A stretch of 37,160 nt of DNA from Chara braunii (lineage: Eukaryota > Streptophyta > Charophyceae > Charales > Characeae). Under the pieces are notes generated by a model. The model searched no databases, was not told where the DNA came from, and was given only the letters and a program-made list of their open reading frames with translations. Positions 18,636 to 29,315 of this stretch are shown here, one piece after another (the stretch's first letter is position 1; each line of letters begins with the position of its first letter). Where the stretch lies: NCBI GenBank assembly GCA_003427395.1, contig BFEA01000287.1, forward strand, positions 968,625-1,005,784. Reading direction: 5' to 3'. The position numbers and the translations under genes are program-made.

Positions 18636-20758
18636 AGGCTGTTCGCAGCCAATCAAGCGGGACCGGGCTGCTTGCAGTTGTTTGCAGCCAATCGAGTGAA
18701 TGGATGTCGCAGGCTGAGTCGGATTGCATGGTATGCTTGTACCATGCCGTTGGAACTGACCTTTGAAAGGGGAGTTTGCCTGCAATCCTAGGAGCCTGGT
18801 TGCTCTTTGTGAGGATTATGATCTTCAACATGTTCATGAACCAGCCGCTTGGATAGCAAGGTGCGGTCATGCAGTAGGAGCGGCAGTAAAGGCAAAGGAG
18901 AAGGGCAGAGGAAAACACAGATTGAGACACACGACGAATTTTTGAGTTTTACTCATGGAATGTGTGCATATCTGAGCGCTTGTTGACTTGAGTGACACTC
19001 TCTTTGTGACCACGCTGAAGCCTGTTACTAGTTGCTTCGTGGGCCATGGTGTTGGCCTTGGATGTTGAGCCGTAGATCAGCAGTCGCTGTTGCTGTTTTC
19101 CGAGACTTACTACTGTGCATTCTCGATCCAACATTGTTGTTATTTTGGGCTGCTACAATGAACTGTTTGTTGTGGATTTAAGATATTGCAACTGGTGATA
19201 AAGTTGGGGACTCGGAGCAGCTTCTTCTGCTGCTATGCCCCCCGGAGGTGTTGTTACTGGCTTTAATAACAAATAACTACTATTGTTGACTTTGGGGCCT
19301 GACATTGTTGTGGCTCGAGCGTCGTTGTTGGGCTTTCAGACAAGCATGACTGGTAGCTTCCGGTTGTTGTGATAAAGGAGAATTCAATTTGCTGTCGCAC
19401 AGTGTTATGGGTTACTTATGTGTTTGCTGCATTGCTACTGTGCTTCTAGTTGTTGTTGCCACCTTCGTTAGCCAGGGGACTACCAGGTGGGCTATTGCCT
19501 GCCGACGAGTTGATGTTGTGGACTTCAGATCCGGACCTGTGTTGTATCGTTGTTGTTGAACCAACAATCTACTGATTGTTGAGCTGCTGCCTCAGGTGGT
19601 TATGATCCTTGTGCTCGCATTCTTCGTAATGATTGCACTGTGCACTTTTGAGTACAGTGTCGTGGCAGTTGGGTTGAGGGTTGCCAATGTTCTGGTACAC
19701 TGGTGCTGTTTGCAACCAATCGAGTGAGCCGGTGCGGCGGGCTGTGAGGCATTGTGTCAACAGCTCGCACCTTGCTGCTAGAACAGGCTTGCGGAGAGGG
19801 AACCTACCTGGCAGACTGGCCATGCAAGATGAACTGAAGGTCTGCCGATTTGCAAAGCTGCCAGCGGTGTCTTCTTCGTGAAACACAGTCGTTGTTGTTG
19901 TTTTGGTCCGTGAGCCTGTCATTTCGGCCGGTGTGAAGGAATATTGTTGTTGAGCGGTTAAGTGTTGTTGGACTACCCAACATGTCGTTGCTGCGATGAA
20001 GAGAATTGAAGGTGCGAATTGAAGCCATGCTTGGGAGCGAGTGTTGTTGATCGGAGGAAGAGAGGTTGTGAGGCGATATTGAGTTTAGTGCTGGTTGCTG
20101 CTGAGGTGGCGGTGTATTCTACTTGAACGCAATCATCGTAGGTTGTATAGCAGCAGTTTGACCAAAAGTGACGACGTTGCAGCTTTGGGGATTGATTTGG
20201 CTTCACATATGGGACGTTGTTGCGACTTGGAGGACTGACAGGATGCGATTGCTCTGCGTTTTGACTTCGAGTCCGGCCTTTTTACTGCGTTTATTGGTTA
20301 CCATTGCGGGGCCCTCGGGCGACTAAAGATTTGAAGGCTCTCTCACTCGAGTATGAGCGCACCTCTCTTGTATCTGAGTGACTTAACTTCTCTTATTCTG
20401 CCCTTCTCACTCTCAGTCTAGTCTTTTGGTTCAGAGAGGAAGGCGGCAGGCAGGATTGAAACCCCTAATCCGTGCCAAGTCCTCTGAGGGAGGTTCACCC
20501 CACCGATTGCGGGAGCTCTATCGGGGTTCAGGCGGGACCCTGGAGGCAAGGAACTATGAGGTAGGCCAACGCGATCTCCCTTAGGATCTCGTACACCCCT
20601 ATCTATACCACCCTTCATTTAGTTTGACTGAGGTTTGACTTTTATATATTTCCTCGACTTTAATTCAGGACTTTAACTAAATGAGAAGGAGAATCTACTA
20701 TGCATGATTAAGTCATCTGTCTGTGGTAAAAATCCATGATGTCTACTTGCGATGATTT
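18635..20758. other. Non-coding region with GTT-rich segment
   Basis: No protein family is recognised on either strand. Between about 19060 and 20230 the plus strand is strongly enriched in GTT/TTG triplets (GTTGTTG occurs many times) without forming a clean microsatellite. A 20-nt motif GTTTGCAGCCAATCGAGTGA recurs in variant form at 18638, 18679 and 19708. Bases 20420-20600 contain a short minus-strand frame (to 20618) with no recognised domain. The block could be the body of the retrotransposon that starts at 17939, but nothing proves it. Confidence 0.4.
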
Positions 20759-21420
20759 GAATGGGGCTGAAGATGAGGTCCTCGTGACTGATTCGGTCAC
20801 TTTGCTCGCTTGCCTAAGACATTGCAATGGGGCTGGAGATTAGGTCCTCCTGACTGATCCGGCCGCTTTGCTCGTTTGCCTAAGATATTGAAATGGGGTT
20901 GGGCATTAGGTCCTCTTGACTGATCCGGTCGCTTTGCTTGTTTGCCTAAGACATTGAAATGGGGCTGGAGATGAGGTCCTCCTAACTGATCCAGTCGCTT
21001 TGCTCGTTTGCCTAAGATATTGAAATGGGGCTGGAGATGAGGTCCTCCCGACTGATCTGGTCGCTTTGCTCGTTTGCCTAAGACATTGAAATGAGGTTGG
21101 CGATGAGGTCCTCCTTACTGATCCGATCGCTAAGTTGTTTGCTTAAGACATTGAAATGGGGCTGGAGTTGAGGTTCTCTTGACTGATCCGGTCGCTTTGC
21201 TTGTTTGCCTAGGACATTGAAATGGGGCTGGAGATGAGGTTCTCCTCACTGATCCGGTCGCTTTGTTTGTTTGCCTAAGACATTGAAATGAGGTTGGAGA
21301 TGAGGTCCTTCTGACTGATCCGGTCGCTTTGCTCGTTTGCCTAAGACATTGAAATGGGGTTGGAGATGAGGTCCTCCCGACCGATCCAGTCGCTTTGCTA
21401 AGTCGGTCAGTTTTGCTTGT
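20759..21420. repeat. 66-bp minisatellite, about ten copies
   Basis: The unit begins AATGGGGCTGGAGATGAGGT and continues CCTCCTGACTGATCCGGTCG, CTTTGCTCGTTTGCCTAAGA, CATTGA. It repeats at a 66-bp period from 20759 (next at 20825) to about 21420, with scattered substitutions and one short variant near 21120. On the minus strand 66 bp equals 22 codons and the unit can read HFNVLGKRAKRPDQSGGPHL, open for 78 codons at 21246-21482 only. Confidence 0.92.
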
Positions 21421-22899
21421 TGATAAAGGTTTAACTCTTCTCCTTGTGAAAATAGTCCAGACGAGTGTGTTAAGGATTTCATGGGGTTTGACTAAGAATA
21501 ACTTGGAAAGTTAAAGATTAACTAAATAAGACACAAGACTCGTGTCTTTGTGAATCTGGATAAGTGGATGATGAAAGTTTTGGATAAACGAACCCCTTGT
21601 TTTTTTAACTATTTGAATGAGTTGTTGACATGATGTGCTTGCTGGCAATGTCTTGTCTTTTATTCAAGCTCTATCTGTTTTCTGCATTGTAGGGTAGTCT
21701 GTTAGTACTTGCCATGTGCTGAAGCTATAGGAGTTAGTTCAATTCCTGCATTTTTTGAGTTAAGTAGTTCTCGCATTTTCAGGAATCAGTTATTTTGCTT
21801 TGCTCTGTATAAATTTTGAAAAGGTACCTTTCCTACGGGAAACACTTTCAAAATTTCTAAAAAAACAAGGAGTTAGTCAAATTTTGATTTTCAAAGTTAA
21901 ACTTTTTGTCTGAGTTTATATCTGGCTTAGTTAAAATATGGGAAGTCTACCTTTTTAGGGGAAGTGTTGCCCAAATTTTTACTAAATCGGGGAGTTAGAC
22001 AAAATTTGGCTTTGTGAAGTCATAATTATTTTTTTGTTTTTTATTTAGTCTCTTATAAATTTTGAAAAGACACTTTTTTCTACAGGAAGTGCTGTCGAAA
22101 GTTTCTTAGTTTTAAAAAGTTAGATTATATTCTGGTAGGAGAAATTTTGGCGATCCACTCTGTAGAGGGGAGATGCTGCCATGGTTTTTCTTATTTTATG
22201 AGGATCGTTTGAAAGAGATTTAAGATGCAGTCTTATGAGATTTTGAGTGAAATGTGATATGGGGATTTATTCTCTGTACACTTATGTTCAAGTATTTGAG
22301 ATTTTGCCTGTGTTGTGTAACAGGTCCTTCTTTGTCGTTTTTCATTCAAGATATGACTAGTTCAACTCGATCCTACGAGGGTCGTCTTCTGTTCTTTTTT
22401 AATAACAGGTCGGTTGGTTGATTGTCGATTCGTCAGCTAACGACACAACTTTGCTTACACTTGTACCTCAACTTGATGCCTTAGCCTTAAGATTTGAAAT
22501 GTTTTTTTGAAAGTTTTAACCATACTTTTTTTAATGGTCATTATAAAGAACTGATGAGTTTTTATGAAAAGTTATACAATGACAGGAGCCTGAGCATGTG
22601 AGGCGTGGTTAGAGTTATAGGAAATAGTAAAGTTTACCACATTGGTGTATGGCAATGTGACTTTCGTATGTATCTGTGTTTTATGCAGGTTAGTATTTTG
22701 AAGCTTGGTATACGAGTCTTACTTTGAAGGCAGTGAGAATGACAGTCATGTGTCGCGCGATCTGCATACATGATGGGTTTGTTTTCCCTGCTTTTATTTT
22801 ATCTCGAGTTCATATTTAATATGGGTATTGGATGCATGTTCATTTATTGAGTGATTTTGCTTGTTAATTTTTATAGTTGGACGTTGAAGTCCGTGACAA
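21421..22899. other. AT-rich non-coding region with degenerate repeats
   Basis: Long AT-rich stretch with no ORF of note. At 21811-22190 there are three to four diverged units sharing AAATTTTGAAAAG, then a CTACGGGAAGTGCTGCC-like box (about 21811, 21942, 22056 and partly 22142). The rest shows nothing recognisable. Confidence 0.5.
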
Positions 22900-23317
22900 C
22901 CGTCAAAGTTAAACCTCTTGACTTACCTCCAGGCCCTTGATGATGGAGTTTGTCTCCATGGCCATAAGGGTTGACTGCCACCACAGGCCGGAACCTGTGT
23001 ACTACCCACTCTCTGCAAGGTCCAGAAGAGGGTGTGGTTCTCAACCGCCTTGGCGGTTGTCTAACGTTGAGAGATTACCCCCTCAAGGCGCGTGTCAGCT
23101 GACACTTGAGTGTCGAATGTGACCCTCGAGACCATCGAGGACCACGCGATTATGGGTACTACATAATACGTCATCATTGCGACTGCTTGCGAATATTTGC
23201 ATGGCTAGTCGATATGAGAAAGTCGTACATCCTCGCGGGTTTTATATTAAGACACGCGCGCTATGCCTAACCGATTTTCGTATCAGAAGGTTATGGGTTG
23301 AATATTGAAGGGACTAG
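22900..23317. other. Intergenic sequence with small hairpins
   Basis: No gene is recognised. Two perfect dyads are visible: AACCGCC-TT-GGCGGTT at 23043-23058 and GTGTCAGCTGACAC at 23093-23106. This may be the outer part of the LTR-like block that follows. Confidence 0.35.
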
Positions 23318-23990
23318 GAGTGTTTTGTTTCTTGTTAGTGATCTGACTTTTTGTCTTGGCGCGGTGTAACAGGTGGTAAGAAGGATGCGTCCTAGTCGAC
23401 CGACGACGAGTCGCGCTTGGGACTTCACCCTAAGTGTGTTGGCTTGCGTACGAGTCCGATAGAGGCGTGATAACCACGCGTACCCCCTATACTACAACAT
23501 ACGAGAAAACGCCCTCGGTTGGTCCACCTCTGCGATCGTATGTAAAAGCCTTCGTATTGTGGACTGGTAACTCGGCAGGGATACAACCACCTAAGGGATG
23601 GTGACAGCTCCCGGAGGTGGAGGTAAGTTATACCTCGCGTGACCCTATCCTATCGTAGGGGTTCACGAGAGATATGGATGGCGCACTCGGTCGGAGCGAC
23701 AACTCTCCACGACTAAAGTCCTGCCAAATCCAACGTTACGTGGTCGGGAAGGTCCCCTCTCTAGCGGGGACCGTGCACTCGACAACGCCCACCTAAGGGA
23801 TGGTGACAGCTCCCTCGGGTGGAGGTAAGTTGTACCTCGTGTGGCCCTATCCTGTCGTAGGGATTTGCGAGAGGTATAGCTGGCGCACTCAGTCAGAGCG
23901 GCAACGCTCTACGATGAAGTTTTACAAATCCTGCGTGACGCGGCCGGGAGGGTCCCCTCTGCGGGACCGATGCGCTCGACAGCGCTTACG
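23318..23990 (+). repeat. LTR-like direct repeat, left copy
   Basis: Homologous in the same orientation to 34660-35140. Shared landmarks in order are AAGGGACTA, CCCTATACT, CCTCGRYTGRYCYACCTCTG, CTCGGYAGGGATAC, GGTGRCARC, AAGTTATRCC, TGGCGCAC and CTGCGTGAC. The gypsy pol fragment begins immediately after it (23995), without PBS or gag. If it is an LTR, an internal deletion removed gag, protease and the N-terminal half of RT. Divergence between the copies is visible by eye, so the element would be old. No clean TG/CA ends were found. Confidence 0.5.
23587..23985. repeat. Tandem duplication of about 202 bp
   Basis: CCACCTAAGGGATGGTGACA occurs at 23587 and 23789. The two copies run in parallel through GGTGGAGGTAAGTT, TATCCT(A/G)TCGTAGGG, TGGCGCACTC and GGTCCCCTCT to CGACARCGC. 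The right LTR-like copy at 34660-35140 has only one such unit. Confidence 0.85.
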
Positions 23991-23994
23991 CAAT

Positions 23995-25912
23995 AATGAC
24001 TTTTATGCCAAGCGTAGCAAGTGTCGTTTTGCCCATCACAAAGGTGACTTATTATGACACCATGTGTATGACCAAGGTCTCCACATGGACGACACGAAGA
24101 TCTTTACTATTGCGGAGTGGTCTGTCCCCACATCAGTTAAACAGCTTCGCAGTTTCTTAGGCCTTACTAGTTACTAGAATAATTTCATCCGGAAATACAC
24201 TAGGTATTCCTACATCCTTGCCTCCACCCTCCTCCGAAAAGAACCCTCATGGTTTTGGACACCCCTCTGCGAGGACGCCTTTCATGCCCTCACCATTGAT
24301 CAGTCGATGATTGATGCATATCCCACTTAGTACCACCACTCTCCGGATGATCTCGTTATCCACGCGACACTGCAGAGTGACAAGATCATTCCTTCATACT
24401 TCCTCGGTGAGAACGGTCTCGTGTGCTGGCATGGTAAGTGTGGTCAGCCAGAACGACGTATTTGCGTTCCCTCCAGTAGACAGCTCCGTGTCCAAGCCGT
24501 AGCAAAGTGTCATGACCATACAGTTGCTAGTCATATGGGTCTCCACAAGACGTTGGCTCGTGTTTGCCGTCTATACATCTAGCCGAAGTCCAAGGGTTTC
24601 GTCAAAGCTTACGTCCAAGAGTGTCCTACCGGCGAGGAGATGAACAGTGTGAACCACCTTCCATATGGGTTATCTCAACCCCTATCCACACCTGAGGGTC
24701 GTTGGCAGTCCATCTCAATGGATTTTGTTGGTCCCCTCCGCCCACCCACTGAGCACGATCATGATGCTCTATTGGTCGTCGTAGGTCGTTTCACGAAGCA
24801 CGCACGTTTTGCCCCGTGCCACTATCGAATTAGCGCTTGTGAGGTCGTCGACATCTCTTCGACTCAACGTTTTGCCCCGTGCCGCTATCGCATTAGTGCC
24901 CATGAGGTCATCAACATCTCTTCAGCGGAGTTGTGAGAGGTCACAGCTTACCCAGAGCATCATCTCTAACCGTGACCCGCGCTTTACCAGCACATTTTGG
25001 CAACGCCTACACGAGGTGTACGGATCCCAGTTCCACTTCTCATCGTCTTAACACCCTCAGACGGATGGTCAAACTAAGGTCACCAATAAAACTGTCAGTA
25101 ATATCCTCAGAAAGTTTGTTAGGGATGACCAGCAGTGGGACTTACACTTAGCCCACACGGAGATTGCATACAATCACGTTGTTTTGTCAGTCACGGGGAT
25201 GTCACCATTCTATTGCAACCTCGGCTACCACCCTCACGTACCCGCGGATTTCCTACGACATTTACGGTTGCGCCCAGATAATCCTTGTCCTGCACTTGAC
25301 TGCTGGATCACCCACATGGCGATGACTATGAGGCGCGCACATGAGAGTTTGACCGATTCCCAGACTCACATGGCCGCACGAGCAAACCGGTCACGAATGG
25401 ATCATCCATTCAAAGTCGGTGACGATGTGTTCGTCAACGCATGTTATTTGCAGCTTGGAGCGGATACGCTTCGCAAATTCAGATGTCGCTTCTTCGGTTC
25501 ATGCCACATCCTTCAGGGCGTTGGTTCTGATACTGCCGCTAGTCCGGTCAGCTTCCGTGTGAAGCTTCCTGATTACCTTCGACAGACTCTCGTACACGAT
25601 GTTTACCACATCTCCTTGATGCGTCCTTATCGCAGACCGTCCAAGCACTTCGTTGGACGTCTTTATGAGCGCCCTCTACCTATCATGGTGGACAATCACG
25701 AGGAGTACGTTGTTTTCAACATCGTATCTCGTCGAGTTACCGACGATACCCCTCCACTCATCGAGTACCTTGTGCATTGAAAGGGTTATCCCGATGAGAA
25801 GGCTACTTAGGAGCCCCTCGAGCATTTGGAGCATGCCAAAATCTTGGTGCGTGCATATGATTTTGCTCGTCGTGCTGGGACATCAACTCCTACTCAGCCG
25901 GCTGACTCTCTT
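23995..25912 (+). pseudogene. Ty3/gypsy chromovirus pol fragment: RT end, RNase H remnant, integrase, chromodomain
   Basis: The plus strand encodes, in order, the RT thumb (DFYAKRSKCRFAHHKG, then KQLRSFLGLTSY), a shrunken RNase H region (FWTPLCEDAFHAL directly followed by SPDDLVIHATL), an H2C2 zinc-binding domain (HMGLHKTLARV...VQECPTG, last Cys lost), the integrase core (SMDFVGPL, NRDPRFTSTFWQ, HPQTDGQTKVTN) and a GPY/chromodomain end (LVHDVYHISLMRPY, EEYVVFNIVSRRV, IEYLVH*KGYPDEKAT*EPLEHL). Integrase normally has Glu in GQTE, but here it is Lys (25075-25077). Stops replace conserved Trp at 24580-24582, 25778-25780 and 25808-25810. A frameshift lies near 24940, with a stop at 25049-25051. 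Gag, protease and the RT palm are missing. The copy is dead. Confidence 0.88.
24805..24930. repeat. 63-bp in-frame duplication in integrase
   Basis: CGTTTTGCCCCGTGCC starts at 24805 and again at 24868. The two 21-codon copies read RFAPCHYRISACEVVDISST and RFAPCRYRISAHEVINISSA. It lies between the first and second catalytic Asp of the integrase core. Confidence 0.88.
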
Positions 25913-26172
25913 CTTCCTCCTCTGAGAACATTATTAAGAACGAGTCTGGTCCCTCTGAGGCCGTTTTTCAGCAGCAGACATACGCTTCCATGCGTTCATG
26001 ACGCACTCGTCGGCGCCCTCGACGTCTTGACGACCGACACCCTGATCACCTACTATCTTCCCACTGACTCACAACTTCAGGTACTCCATCATCAGCTTTT
26101 TCAGGATGTTAGTGTCTTGCGGCTCTGCTTCGACATCGACTCGACTCCTACTTCATTAACGTCATCGACCAC
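25913..26172 (+). other. Sequence between chromodomain and tandem array
   Basis: An open frame continues from about 25826 to 26290 (Ser/Thr-rich: TSLTSSTTSASLSASTPLEV) and runs into the first array unit. It may be the C-terminal tail of the gypsy polyprotein or chance. No domain is recognised. Confidence 0.4.
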
Positions 26173-28700
26173 TTCAGCTTCCTTATCGGCTTCAACTCCT
26201 TTGGAAGTGACTACTTCACGCCACCACCCTACCTTGTACATTTTCTTGCATGTGTCACATAGTGGTTCTCACTTAGTTGGGTGTCTCTGAGTTGGGCTCT
26301 TTTTAATACCGCATAGGCATTGAAACAGTGGAGTTATCTTGACTTTCCTGCTCCCAAATCTAGCTTTCTCCCCCAGTCGGTGAGTTGTGTACATTTTTCC
26401 TCCACCCATTGCATCCCTCATCACCCTAGTGTCGGTCATTGCATGCCTTCTATTAGGCATATCTTCCTATTCCAGATTCAACCTTTCATAGTCGACCCTG
26501 CATGGTATCACCCTTTTGTCGAGCATTACCCGCCTTGATGGTCTATCCATTAGAGTCGTTGGTTTTGCTTCGCTACCACTCCGTCCGAGAGGTGGGGAAC
26601 GGAGACCCTAATTTTCAGACAACTTGTCATGCCATTTATAACAAAATCCAGGGGTCATTTTAACCAAACTTGTCACCAAGTCAGAGTAGAGACCATAGTT
26701 ACTAACTGCAAAAAAAAAAAAAAAAAAAAAAAAAAAAGGACAACAACGACATATAAAATAGCAAGGCAAAAAGTGCACTTTAAAGCAAATTTCGCCAAGA
26801 TTCAGTTTCATAAACCTTGAGAAATTTCAGAAATCTTAGTGGAGGAAATTTCAATGTTCCAAATGAGACCAAATTTGGTACACAACAACCTTGAACCAAA
26901 ACAAAACCAAGCAAAAAAAAAGAAAAACGTAAAATTTGACCCCCAAACCTTAATTTCAGTTTTGGACCCGTCAGTTAGGAGGTGAAACGGGGGTTCCCCG
27001 TTAACCACGTGTAGCAGCCTAGGGCAGTCATACTAGCCAAGGGTTGGGGGCTCTTTGCCCCACCCTCGTGTTGATGTTATGGCGATGCGGCTGCGCTAGG
27101 GGCTAGTGGCGCGGCAAGGCGTACCTCATTTTTGTTGGGTTATGCCGTGAAGAATTCAGCACGACAGCAACATCGTGGGAAGCCGCTGCTCGATCAGTGA
27201 CTCGACAACGGCTGTGCATCCAGTGGGACGATGCTGCCAAACTTTTGGTAGCAGCGTCGATATTTATTGGGGGAAACTTCTGTCGGTTTTACCGTGCAGC
27301 GTCGACATTTTTGTGTAGGGAAGTGTTGTCTGGTTGGTGGTTCGCCGACAACACTCTTTTTGAGGGGCAGTGCAACTAAATTTTGTGGCACGGTGAGTCA
27401 GTTATTTTGAGGTGTGATCAGACATTGGTGCCCCACCAGAGCCGTGATGACGGTTTTGACGGCACGGCGAGTGGTAATCCCGCTGTTATTTTTTTGTCGT
27501 GCGAAGTGGTTATGGTGGATCCCAGTGCGACCTAAAGGTTGGCCTAGTGCTGGTGCACGGTTGGGATCGTGCGGCAGTGGCGGGTGCACCGGCGGCATGG
27601 AGAGAGTGCGAAGTGAATGCACACGGCAGTGGTTATTGGAGTTGCGGCACTTGCGATTTCTGCCGGAAGCCACCTTTTTTGCGGAGTACGGAGCGAGCCA
27701 TTTTTGAGTTTGGGACCATCCGGTGCTACAACGGTAATGTGGGACCACCTGGGGCCATTTTGGGACCAATTGGGACCAATGTGAGGGTCGAGATTTTTTG
27801 GGATGAGCGGTTGTGTTGGTTGTCTTAAGCGGACGCGGTGATTTGAGGCAGTGTGGATTTGCGATTGGTTGGGGAGTATCCTTGGTGGTTAAGGTGCAGT
27901 TGAGACTGCGATGGGACTGTCCGGGACATTGGGGCGACGTGAGACTTGATCACGGGAGCACCCTCGTTGAGGGCTATCTCAGTGGGCCCAACCTTGACAC
28001 GATCGAGCACTTGGAGAAAGAGGTAGACCGTCGTTCCGTAGAATGAACACTAGTTGTGGAGTTCTGGGCTACATATTTTAAGCTTCAAAGGCGGTTATTT
28101 TTTATCTGATTGGGATATTACTCGTTTCTTTTTAGTGAGTCGATTCAAACTTCACTCAAGGTCAATTATTGACTCATATTTTCCTTCATACATGTGTGAA
28201 CCCACACTTTACTTGACTCTGTTTGATTCAAATGTTCGAAAGAAAAAGTGGAGGAAAGTTGTGCGCGTCATGCATGTAAATGGAAAGGTCTGATTTGAGT
28301 AGGGGGTTGTACTGGTTTCTCTTGAACTTGTTTTCTTTCCGTGTTGTTCAAGTAGGTGGAAGGATGCTTGCAAAGGAGATTGGTTATGCCTATTTGAAAA
28401 AAGGAAAAATAATTGTTTTTTTTCTTGTCGTTTTGAAAAACGTTGAATTTGTGTTCACCGTGAAATGAATTCGATTGATATAAAGTAGATAAGGTCAAAT
28501 GGATTTGCCCTTCTACCGAGTATTCACCTTTTTTTATCTCGAATGATATTTTATAGCTATACATGTCCAAATGATTTTGATTCTCTATCTGGTTCGATTT
28601 CTTTTCGTCCAAGTTACCCTGAAGTTACGTGACATGAGAATAACTGAAAGTTACTCAAATTTGACATATTTGTTTTTTTAGGGAGCATGTGGGGCGACAG
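26173..28700. repeat. Tandem array of about 2.5-kb units, unit 1
   Basis: The first of three direct copies. It opens with CCTTATCGGCTTCAACTCCT and GGAAGTGACTACTTCACGCC, then a CCCAGTCGGTGAGTTGTGTA box. Next come a poly(A) run at 26710-26737 followed by ACAACGACATATAAAATAGC, a GC-rich middle (27000-28050) and an AT-rich end that finishes TTTAGGGAGCATGTGGGGCG. It grows directly out of the gypsy 3' region. Short frames are present, but none resembles a known protein. Confidence 0.9.
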
Positions 28701-29242
28701 TTCTGCTACCTTATCGGCTTCAGCTTCTTTGGAAGTGACTACTTCACGCCACCACCCAACCTTGTACATTTTTTTTCATGTGTCACATAATGGTTCTCAC
28801 TTAGTTGGGTCTCTCTGAGTTTGGCTCTTCTTGATAACGCATAGGCATTGAAACCGTAGAGTTATCTTGACTTCCCTGCTCCTAAATCTAGCTCTCTCCC
28901 CCAGTCGGTGAGTTGTGTACATTTTTCCTCCACCCATTGCATCCCTCATCACCCTAGTGTTGGTCATTGCATGCCTTCTGTTAGGCATATCTTCCTATTC
29001 CAGGTTCACCCTTTCATAGTTGACCCTTTATGGTATCACCCTTTTGTCGATCATTACCTGCCTTGATGGTCTATCCATTAGGGTCATTGGTTTTGCTTCG
29101 CTACCACTCCGTTCGAGAGGCGATGAACGGAGACCCTAATTTTCAGACAACTTGTCATGCCATTTATAACAAAATCCAAGGGTCATTTTAACCAAACTTG
29201 CCACCAAGTCATAGAGTAGAGACCATAGTTACTAAGTGCCGG

Positions 29243-29280
<38 letters not shown>

Positions 29281-29282
29281 CG

Positions 29283-29315
<33 letters not shown>

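Noticed and set aside
20418-20618. 66-codon minus-strand frame
   Set aside because: No domain, no supporting context, short.
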